This document shows, piece after piece, positions 1 through 4,885 of a stretch of 8,620 bases of DNA. The stretch is taken from assembly GCA_002449785.1 (NCBI GenBank), contig DJXP01000075.1, positions 1 to 8,620 on the forward strand. The letters run 5' to 3'. The first letter of the stretch is position 1; every line of letters starts with the position of its first letter. Both the position numbers and the translations under genes were made by a program. The notes under the pieces were generated by a model, which had not been told where the DNA came from, did not search any database, and was given only the letters and a program-made list of their open reading frames with translations. The stretch is from Clostridiales bacterium UBA7001. Lineage in GTDB: Bacteria; Bacillota; Clostridia; TANB77; CAG-508.

Positions 1-883
1 ATTTCTTACCTAAGTTTCTAACCTTCATCATATCTTCTTGAGATTTATTTGTTAAGTCTTCTACAGTTGCAATACCAGCTCTTTTCAAGCAATTGTATGA
101 TCTAACTGAAAGCTCTAAATCTTCAATTGGCATTTCTAAAACTTTTTCCTTTTTAGATTCTTCTTTTTCTACCATAACTTGCGTATTCTTTGCTGTTTCA
201 GATAAATCAATAAATAATTCTAAATGACCAGTCATAACTTTTGCTGCTAAGCTTAGAGCTTCAAATGGTTTTAGACTTCCATCAGTCCATACTTCAATAG
301 TTAATTTATCAAAATCAACCATTTGTCCAACTCTAGTATTTTCAACTGAATAATTAACCTTTTTAACAGGAGTAAATATAGAATCTATTGGTAATACATC
401 TATAGGATTGTTGTCTTTTTTGTTTTTTTCAGCAACATTATATCCTCTACCTCTGTTTACAGTCATTTCCATATGAAAATCTGCATTATCAGATGTGGTT
501 GCAATATGTAACTCAGGATTTAATATTTCAACAGTTCCATCAGTTACAATATCAGCAGCTGTTATTTCACCAGCACCTTTAAAATCAATTCTCATTATTT
601 TTTCTTCATTATCATGAACTTTTAATCTTACACTCTTTAAATTAACAATTAACTCAGGGACATCTTCTACAACACCTGGTACTGTAGAAAATTCGTGTAC
701 TACGCCGTTTATTTTAACACTTGTTATAGCAGCTCCTGGTAATGATGATAATAAAATTCTTCTTAATGAATTTCCTATTGTCATACCATATCCACGCTCT
801 AACGGTTCACATATGAATTTTGCATAATTCCTCTTATCGTCTGCCTCTACACATTCGATGTTTGGTTTTTCAAATTCAATCAT
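1..883 (-). CDS. rpoA: RNA polymerase subunit alpha (3' end outside window)
   Basis: Encodes the alpha subunit, which dimerises to start assembly of RNA polymerase and whose C-terminal domain contacts UP elements and activators. Translating from the ATG at 883 gives 294 residues before the window edge. The family is usually about 314 residues, so roughly 20 codons are missing. The N-terminal assembly domain (residues 1 to about 230) contains the family stretch GYGMTIGNSLRRILLSSLPG at 31-50. A charged linker (about 239-250) leads into the C-terminal domain. R261 in LELSVRSYNCL aligns with E. coli R265, the main DNA-contact residue, and the HhH part MMKVRNLGKK runs to the edge. The start is fixed by AGGAGG (889-894) five bases upstream. 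It follows rpsD after a 100-base gap, and rplQ would be expected next, outside the window. The identification is secure. Confidence 0.98.
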   Translation of the reverse strand, partial: MIEFEKPNIECVEADDKRNYAKFICEPLERGYGMTIGNSLRRILLSSLPGAAITSVKINGVVHEFSTVPGVVEDVPELIVNLKSVRLKVHDNEEKIMRIDFKGAGEITAADIVTDGTVEILNPELHIATTSDNADFHMEMTVNRGRGYNVAEKNKKDNNPIDVLPIDSIFTPVKKVNYSVENTRVGQMVDFDKLTIEVWTDGSLKPFEALSLAAKVMTGHLELFIDLSETAKNTQVMVEKEESKKEKVLEMPIEDLELSVRSYNCLKRAGIATVEDLTNKSQEDMMKVRNLGKK

Positions 884-983
884 TCTTACCTCCTAATGGT
901 TACCCATATTTATCATAACCTATAAATTTAATATATTCTTACGTACGTATCCTAAGTATATATAAAATAATTCTATTAAACTA
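884..983. other. rpsD-rpoA intergenic gap
   Basis: This 100-base AT-rich gap has no coding potential. It contains a 10-bp self-complementary sequence TACGTACGTA at 940-949. On the minus strand, just upstream of the rpoA Shine-Dalgarno site, AUGG-GUAA-CCAU (896-907) can form a 4-bp stem with a GNRA-type loop. Neither structure is strong enough to be called a terminator. rpoA is therefore probably transcribed with rpsD. Confidence 0.5.
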
Positions 984-1577
984 TTATTTAGAATATAACT
1001 CAACAATTAAGTGCTCTTCAACTGGTATATCAATTTCTTCTCTGTTTACTACTCTGACAACTTTTGCACTTAAGTTCTTTACATCTAAATCTAACCATTC
1101 AGGTATTGCAAGTCCAGCTGTTTTTTCAACACTTTCTTTGATAACTGGATTATCTTTTTTATTTTCTAATACAGAAACAACATCACCTGGTTTAACTAAA
1201 TATGAAGCAATATCAACTTTTTTTCCATTAACAGCAAAATTTCCATGAGTTACAAGTTGTCTTGCTTGTGGTCTTGTCATTGCAAAACCTAATCTAAATA
1301 CAACATTATCTAATCTACTTTCTAATATTTGTAATAAGTTTGTACCTGTTATTCCTTTTTTATTAGAAGCCATTTCAAAATATTTTCTGAATTGTTTTTC
1401 TAAAACACCATATATAAATTTTGTTTTTTGTTTTTCTTTTAATTGAAGTCCATATTCACTAACTTTTTTATGATTTTTCTTTGAAGCCTTTTTACTTTTT
1501 TTGCTATAACCAAGATAAGTTGGATCTATATCTAAACTTCTACATCTTTTTAATATAGGGCCATGATTTTTAGCCAT
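984..1577 (-). CDS. rpsD: 30S ribosomal protein S4 (uS4)
   Basis: S4 is a primary 16S rRNA-binding protein that nucleates 30S assembly. In E. coli it also represses translation of the alpha operon. The product has 197 residues, close to the usual 198-208. The N-terminal region (1-86) includes SEYGLQLKEKQK at 40-51. The S4 RNA-binding domain follows at about 87-150 (SRLDNVVFRLGFAMTRPQARQLV begins at 87), and the C-terminus ends LIVELYSK. Only one Cys (C11) is in the N-terminal part, so this is a zinc-free form. The start is ATG with an AGAGGTG site (1586-1592) eight bases upstream. It follows rpsK after 36 bases. Its presence in the alpha operon, as in E. coli but unlike B. subtilis, makes S4 autoregulation through an rpsM leader plausible here. 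Confidence 0.98.
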   Translation of the reverse strand: MAKNHGPILKRCRSLDIDPTYLGYSKKSKKASKKNHKKVSEYGLQLKEKQKTKFIYGVLEKQFRKYFEMASNKKGITGTNLLQILESRLDNVVFRLGFAMTRPQARQLVTHGNFAVNGKKVDIASYLVKPGDVVSVLENKKDNPVIKESVEKTAGLAIPEWLDLDVKNLSAKVVRVVNREEIDIPVEEHLIVELYSK

Positions 1578-1613
1578 GTATTTAACACCTCTTTCTATAA
1601 TTTCTTTAACTTA

Positions 1614-2018
1614 TTATACTCTTCTTCTTTTTGGTGGTCTACAACCATTATGAGGAATTGGAGTAACATCTTTTATCATTGTAATTTCAAGTCCAGCTGT
1701 TGATAAAGATCTTATTGCAGCTTCACGTCCAGCCCCAGGACCTTTAACATATACATCAACAGATTTTAATCCGTGTTCCATTGCAGCTTTAGCTGCAACT
1801 TCTGCTGCTTGACCTGCTGCATAAGGTGTACTTTTTCTAGAACCTTTAAAACCAAGTCCTCCAGCACTTGCCCAAGAAATAACATTCCCTGCTGTATCTG
1901 TAATAGAAACAATTGTATTATTAAAAGTAGAATGAATATGAGCTGAACCTTTATCTATATTTTTTCTTTCCCTTCTTCTTATACCGGTTTTTTTTACGCT
2001 ACTATTAGCTTTTGCCAT
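1614..2018 (-). CDS. rpsK: 30S ribosomal protein S11 (uS11)
   Basis: S11 lies on the 30S platform and helps form the mRNA exit and E-site region. The product has 134 residues, close to the usual 129-131. It begins with a basic tail (1-20), followed by GSAHIHSTFNNTIVSITD (24-41), the glycine-rich GPGAGREAAIRSL (93-105) and the C-terminal signature DVTPIPHNGCRPPKRRRV (117-134). The Asn-Gly pair N124-G125 matches the position where E. coli S11 is known to form isoaspartate. The start is ATG with TAAGGAGGT (2028-2036) at normal spacing. It lies 27 bases after rpsM and 36 bases before rpsD, in a tight co-transcribed block. Confidence 0.98.
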   Translation of the reverse strand: MAKANSSVKKTGIRRRERKNIDKGSAHIHSTFNNTIVSITDTAGNVISWASAGGLGFKGSRKSTPYAAGQAAEVAAKAAMEHGLKSVDVYVKGPGAGREAAIRSLSTAGLEITMIKDVTPIPHNGCRPPKRRRV

Positions 2019-2045
2019 TTGGTATTTACCTCCTTAAAATATTAT

Positions 2046-2414
2046 CTATTTAGCTTTGCTCTTACTTACTAATTTTCTTGGACCTTTTCTTGTACGAGCA
2101 TTAGTTTTTGTTCTTTGTCCTCTTACAGGTAGTCCTCTTCTATGTCTAATTCCTCTGTAACATCCTATTTCTGTAAGTCTTTTTATATTTAAAGCAACTT
2201 CTCTTCTTAAATCACCTTCAACTTTATAAGTTTCCATTGCTTTTCTAATTTTAGAAACTTCATCATCTGTTAAGTCCTTAACTCTAGTATCTGGATTTAC
2301 ACCAGCTTCTTTTAATATTTTTTGAGAACTTGGTAATCCTATTCCATATATATAAGTTAAACCAATTTCTACTCTTTTTTCTCTAGGTAAATCAACTCCT
2401 GCTATACGAGCCAT
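2046..2414 (-). CDS. rpsM: 30S ribosomal protein S13 (uS13)
   Basis: S13 sits on the 30S head, contacts the P-site tRNA and bridges to the large subunit. From the ATG at 2414 the product is MARIAGVDLPREKR..., 122 residues, the standard family length. It has the helix-hairpin-helix region YIYGIGLPSSQKIL and the long basic tail RGLPVRGQRTKTNARTRKG. An in-frame ATG lies six codons upstream at 2432. I reject it because it overlaps the GGAGGTGC Shine-Dalgarno site (2423-2430), which sits eight bases before the 2414 start. A long, structured 188-base gap precedes the gene, at the position where the E. coli alpha operon leader binds S4. Confidence 0.97.
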   Translation of the reverse strand: MARIAGVDLPREKRVEIGLTYIYGIGLPSSQKILKEAGVNPDTRVKDLTDDEVSKIRKAMETYKVEGDLRREVALNIKRLTEIGCYRGIRHRRGLPVRGQRTKTNARTRKGPRKLVSKSKAK

Positions 2415-2602
2415 ATATTTTTGCACCTCCATAAATTTTATCTTACAATAAATTAATCTTATAAAAATAAACCTGAAATGTATTATATTTATATTGTATA
2501 AATATAATAGTAATTTATTTTTTAAGAAATATATATAAACATAGATTGAAAATCAGATTATCTGACAGCCGCTCCATTCTATGCTAATACCAATAAATAT
2601 AA
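2415..2602 (-). promoter_or_regulatory. Structured rpmJ-rpsM leader, candidate ribosomal-protein control site
   Basis: This 188-base gap is unusually long for the cluster. On the minus-strand RNA an 8-bp stem (2578-2585 with 2538-2545, one G-U pair) encloses 32 bases. Those 32 bases include a GC-richer patch (around 2566-2576) and a smaller hairpin from the inverted repeat TCAGAT/ATCTGA (2553-2565). Further downstream there is a separate 13-bp perfect inverted repeat (2481-2509). In E. coli the matching position before rpsM holds the S4-binding pseudoknot. A similar function here is inferred from location and foldability only. I saw no convincing promoter or U-tract terminator. Confidence 0.4.
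2481..2509. repeat. 13-bp perfect AT-only inverted repeat upstream of rpsM
   Basis: Arms 2481-2493 and 2497-2509 are exactly complementary, with a 3-base loop (TTG on plus, CAA on minus). All 13 pairs are A-T. It ends about 50 bases before the rpsM Shine-Dalgarno site and is not followed by a T-run on either strand. It therefore does not look like a simple terminator and may be a leader hairpin or a protein-binding palindrome. Confidence 0.75.
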
Positions 2603-2716
2603 TTAACCTTGTCTTTGTTTATGCTTAGGGTTTTCACATATTACTCTAACAATGCCTTTTCTTTTGATGATTTTGCATTTTTCGCAAATCTTTTTAACTG
2701 ATGTTCTAACTTTCAT
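2603..2716 (-). CDS. rpmJ: 50S ribosomal protein L36 (bL36)
   Basis: L36 is the smallest large-subunit protein and binds 23S rRNA. Manual translation from the ATG at 2716 gives 37 residues, MKVRTSVKKICEKCKIIKRK at the start and KHKQRQG at the end, exactly the family length. C11, C14, C27 and H32 form the zinc-ribbon set, so this is the zinc-containing type. TGGGAGGAGT (2721-2730) provides a strong Shine-Dalgarno site. It sits between infA and rpsM, its usual place in Firmicutes. Confidence 0.97.
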   Translation of the reverse strand: MKVRTSVKKICEKCKIIKRKGIVRVICENPKHKQRQG

Positions 2717-2790
2717 TTTTACTCCTCCCAAATATTATTAAAATGTATAGTATGTAATTCTTAATTAATAATAAGAATAATACATCAAAA

Positions 2791-3009
2791 TTATTTTGCT
2801 CTCCAAGTAATTCGTCCTTTTGATAAATCGTATGGAGAAAGTTCTAATTTAACTTTATCTCCTGGTAAAATTTTAATATAATTCATTCTAAGCTTTCCCG
2901 AAATATGAGCCAATACTTGATGCCCATTTTCAAGTTCTACCTTAAAAGTAGTATTAGGCAATGTTTCTAAAACTGTTCCTTCTACTTCAATTACATCTTC
3001 TTTAGACAA
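2791..3009 (-). CDS. infA: Translation initiation factor IF-1, TTG start
   Basis: IF1 binds the 30S A site and helps IF2 and IF3 select the initiator tRNA. The product is an OB-fold protein, with (M)SKEDVIEVEGTVLETLPNT at the N-terminus, then GHQVLAHISGKLRMNYIKIL and LPGDKVKLELSPYDLSKGRI. I choose the TTG at 3009 because AAGGAGG (3018-3024) lies eight bases upstream, it gives exactly 72 residues (the standard IF1 length), and the second residue onward matches the family start. An in-frame ATG at 3057 would add 16 residues with no family counterpart and has no Shine-Dalgarno site. A fully consensus promoter lies about 80 bases upstream. A 7-bp hairpin (3022-3042) touches the first bases of the Shine-Dalgarno site. 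Confidence 0.95.
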   Translation of the reverse strand: MSKEDVIEVEGTVLETLPNTTFKVELENGHQVLAHISGKLRMNYIKILPGDKVKLELSPYDLSKGRITWRAK

Positions 3010-3017
3010 ATCAAAAA

Positions 3018-3024
3018 CCTCCTT
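3018..3024 (-). promoter_or_regulatory. Shine-Dalgarno site deciding the infA TTG start
   Basis: AAGGAGG on the minus strand is followed by eight bases and then TTG. It lies inside the longer upstream open frame, which shows that the ATG at 3057 is not the functional start. Confidence 0.9.
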
Positions 3025-3096
3025 ACTTAAGACACAAATAAGCCTATTTAAAGGCATTATTAATAAATATAAAATCTTTAAGCAATAATCCTAAAT

Positions 3097-3125
3097 ATTA
3101 TAACCTAATATTATAAAATTGTCAA
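3097..3125 (-). promoter_or_regulatory. Consensus sigma-A promoter for infA and the alpha operon
   Basis: On the minus strand, TTGACA (3120-3125), a 17-base spacer and TATAAT (3097-3102) match the sigma-70/sigma-A consensus at all 12 positions with ideal spacing. Transcription would start near 3089-3090, about 80 bases before the infA TTG. The -35 box lies within map codons L253-T254 and the -10 box lies just past the map stop. A second TATAAT (3110-3115) lies too close to the -35 box to be used with it. The likely role is to boost infA-rpmJ-rpsM-rpsK-rpsD-rpoA independently of upstream transcription. Confidence 0.8.
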
Positions 3126-3881
3126 CACTTTTGGTTCATTTTCTGTAATTAAAATTGTGTTTTCATAGTGAGCAGATAAACTACCATCTTGAGTTGCAAT
3201 ACTCCAGCCATCATCTAATTCCCATATATCTTGTTTACCAACCATTACCATTGGTTCAATACATATTGTCATTCCAGCTTCTAATCTTGGACCTTTACCA
3301 GCTTTACCTATATTTGGAACTCCTGGATCTTCATGCATTTCTTTTCCAATTCCATGACCTTGAAATTCTCTTACTAAATTATATCCAAAACTTCTAACAT
3401 ATGTTTCAACAGCATGAGAAATATCTCCAACTCTATTTCCAGCTTTTGCAAATTTTAATCCTTCAAAAAATGCTTGTTTTGTAACTTCTACTAATTTTTT
3501 TGCTTCTTCAGAACAGTTTCCAATTAAAAATGTTCTTGCAGCATCACCATTATATCCATTTTTTAGTACCACAGTGTCTACACTTACTACATCGCCATCT
3601 TGAATTATAATATCTTTTGAAGGTACACCATGAATTACAACATCATTTATTGATACACATAAACTTCCAGGGAAATCTGGTACTCCTCTAATTCCACTTG
3701 GATATCCTTTTTCAGCAGGTATTCCACCATGCTCTCTTATAAATTTTTCTGCTAGGCTATCTAATTCCCATGTAGACATACCTGGCTTTATTATTTTTTC
3801 TATATAGTCATAAACTTGAGCTGTAAGCTTGCAAGCTTCTTTCATTAATTCTATTTCTCTTTTAGATTTAATTGTTATCAT
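3111..3881 (-). CDS. map: Methionine aminopeptidase, type I
   Basis: Removes the initiator methionine from new proteins, including many ribosomal proteins. From the ATG at 3881 the product is MITIKSKREIELM..., 256 residues, against the usual 248-264. All five dinuclear metal ligands of the pita-bread fold are present: D102, D113, H176, E209 and E240. The catalytic H84 (VIHGVP) and H183 are also present. Around residues 58-72 (GKGYPSGIRGVPDFPG region) the loop before the catalytic His is about five residues longer than in E. coli MAP. An in-frame ATG at 3905 would add eight residues. I prefer 3881 because AGAGG (3889-3893) is seven bases upstream and the family starts there. It normally follows adk directly, but here a 149-bp element separates them. 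Confidence 0.96.
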   Translation of the reverse strand: MITIKSKREIELMKEACKLTAQVYDYIEKIIKPGMSTWELDSLAEKFIREHGGIPAEKGYPSGIRGVPDFPGSLCVSINDVVIHGVPSKDIIIQDGDVVSVDTVVLKNGYNGDAARTFLIGNCSEEAKKLVEVTKQAFFEGLKFAKAGNRVGDISHAVETYVRSFGYNLVREFQGHGIGKEMHEDPGVPNIGKAGKGPRLEAGMTICIEPMVMVGKQDIWELDDGWSIATQDGSLSAHYENTILITENEPKVLTIL

Positions 3882-3922
3882 TTTATTTCCTCTTTTTCTT
3901 TCCACATACTGTATATATTTAA

Positions 3923-4071
3923 ATTTTTAATATATATTTTAATCGTAATGCTTGTGTGTCGCAATTTTCCTTATATATTTTTATATGAAAATTGCTCCAA
4001 TCGCACTTCACTCTCTATGTTCGTTACGTTTGGTCGCTTACGCGCATTACTTTAAAATATATATTAAAAAT
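3923..4071. mobile_element. MITE-like terminal-inverted-repeat element between adk and map
   Basis: The ends are a 20-bp perfect inverted repeat (3923-3942 and 4052-4071). After a small bulge, 7 more bp pair (3945-3951 with 4044-4050). Inside is a second inverted repeat (3961-3969 with 3987-3995). The stretch 3996-4050 is clearly richer in G+C and CpG than anything around it and encodes nothing convincing. A TAAA flanks each 19-bp core arm (3920-3923 and 4071-4074), a possible but weak target duplication. The right end sits four bases beyond the adk stop. It has no transposase, so it would be non-autonomous. I infer the mobile nature from its structure and composition, since no second copy is visible here. 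Confidence 0.6.
3936..3964 (-). promoter_or_regulatory. Possible outward promoter at the element's map-side end
   Basis: On the minus strand, TTGCGA (3959-3964, four of six consensus bases), a 17-base spacer and TAAAAT (3936-3941, five of six) read out of the element towards map. The start would fall near 3929, about 48 bases before the map ATG. The AT-rich arm makes chance -10 matches common, so support is modest. Confidence 0.35.
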
Positions 4072-4075
4072 AAAA

Positions 4076-4741
4076 TTATTTTTCTTTTAGATACTCTATT
4101 ACATCTTTTGCAACTTCATCCTTCATTCTATTTACAGATTTACTAAGTACTGTTGAATATAAAGCTCCTGTATTTTTATAATAATCTGCCACAGGTGCTG
4201 TTTCTTTATAATAAATTTGTAACCTGTTTTTAGCTTTTTCTAATTTGTCATCATCTCTTTGTTCTAGAGAAGAACCACATTTATCACAAATTCCTTCAAC
4301 CTTAGATGGATGTAAAACTGTATTATATACAGCCTTGCAATCACGATTTGTACAAATTCTCCTATTTGTTATTCTTTCTAAGATTTCATCTTCTGGGGTT
4401 TCTAAGTTTACTACAATATCTATTTTTTTACCTTTTTTCTCTAACATTTCATCTAAGACTTTTGCTTGGTTAACAGTTCTTGGAAATCCATCTAATATTA
4501 AACCATTTTTCACATCATCTTCTTCTAATCTTGTTGTAATAAGTTCAACTGTAATATCATCTGGAACAAGTTCACCTTTAGTCATATATTCATTGGCTTT
4601 TTTACCAATTTCTGTACCTTCACTAATATATTTTCTAAAAATATCTCCACTAGATATTGCAGGTATTTTAAATTCATTTGATAAAATCTCTGCAACACTT
4701 CCTTTTCCAGAAGCTGGAGCACCTAACATTATAATAACCAT
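4076..4741 (-). CDS. adk: Adenylate kinase (long, zinc-lid type)
   Basis: Interconverts ATP + AMP and 2 ADP in the cytosol. The product has 221 residues, slightly longer than the usual 214-217. The P-loop is GAPASGKGS at 7-15, the AMP-binding segment SGDIFR is at 31-36, DGFPRT is at 84-89, and the lid arginine region is QRDDD at 161-165. The lid carries four Cys like other Gram-positive zinc-binding adenylate kinases, but the first pair is C130-x4-C135 rather than C-x2-C. The second pair, C152-x2-C155, is normal. The start is ATG with AAGGAGG (4748-4754) six bases upstream. It follows secY after a 144-base gap with a hairpin and a tandem repeat, and precedes map across the inserted element. 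Confidence 0.97.
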   Translation of the reverse strand: MVIIMLGAPASGKGSVAEILSNEFKIPAISSGDIFRKYISEGTEIGKKANEYMTKGELVPDDITVELITTRLEEDDVKNGLILDGFPRTVNQAKVLDEMLEKKGKKIDIVVNLETPEDEILERITNRRICTNRDCKAVYNTVLHPSKVEGICDKCGSSLEQRDDDKLEKAKNRLQIYYKETAPVADYYKNTGALYSTVLSKSVNRMKDEVAKDVIEYLKEK

Positions 4742-4803
4742 AAAAAACCTCCTTAATTATATACTTTATTCATATAGATATTAGACATTACAAATTAAAA
4801 AAT

Positions 4804-4838
4804 TCTAATCTCTAATCTCTAATATCTAGTCTCTAAAC
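4804..4838. repeat. Five tandem 7-bp repeats (TCTAATC type)
   Basis: The units are TCTAATC, TCTAATC, TCTAATA, TCTAGTC and TCTAAAC on the plus strand, head to tail without gaps. The first two are identical and the others drift by one or two bases. They lie in the secY-adk gap. The bases 4818-4828 inside the array are also the exact reverse complement of 4775-4785 (TAGATATTAGA), so the transcript could form an 11-bp stem with a 32-base loop. Confidence 0.8.
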
Positions 4839-4844
4839 AAACAC

Positions 4845-4875
4845 ATTGGGGTGGTTAAAACCTAACCACCCTAAT
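4845..4875 (-). terminator. Hairpin after secY, weak terminator or attenuator
   Basis: Starting ten bases past the secY stop, the minus-strand RNA can pair ATTAGGGTGGTTA with TAACCACCCCAAT. That gives nine continuous pairs, one A-C mismatch and three outer pairs around a five-base GGTTT loop. The following bases (GTGTTTGTTTAG) are only moderately U-rich and are offset from the stem, so full termination is doubtful. It more likely gives partial termination or protects the secY mRNA end. On the plus strand there is no T-run at all. Confidence 0.5.
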
Positions 4876-4885
4876 GAAATATAAT

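Noticed and set aside
1000..1005. TTGAGT (minus strand, rpsD end) with TTTAAT 17 bases downstream as an rpoA promoter
   Set aside because: Only four of six at -35 and five of six at -10 in AT-rich DNA, without extended -10 support.
2482..2487. TATAAT in the AT inverted repeat as an rpsM promoter
   Set aside because: The -35 region at 16-18 bases matches poorly, and the box is expected by chance in pure AT sequence.
3010..3057. Sixteen extra N-terminal codons of infA from an ATG at 3057
   Set aside because: There is no Shine-Dalgarno site, the extension has no IF1 counterpart, and the true ribosome-binding site lies within it.
3893..4087. 9-bp direct repeat TTTTTCTTT at 3893-3901 and 4079-4087 as a target duplication of the adk-map element
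   Set aside because: It is low-complexity, lies some distance from the inverted-repeat ends, and collapsing it would remove the adk stop codon.
3952..4146. Plus-strand 64-codon frame across the adk-map gap
   Set aside because: It runs through the inverted-repeat element and into the antisense of adk. It has no Shine-Dalgarno site and a low-complexity product.
4756..4761. TATAAT just before the adk Shine-Dalgarno site
   Set aside because: No -35 match lies at 16-18 bases, and transcription would start at or past the ribosome-binding site.
4245..4784. Plus-strand 179-codon frame opposite adk
   Set aside because: It lies entirely antisense to a well-supported gene, and the serine-rich product resembles no family I know. 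Similar plus-strand frames opposite map and secY were rejected for the same reason.
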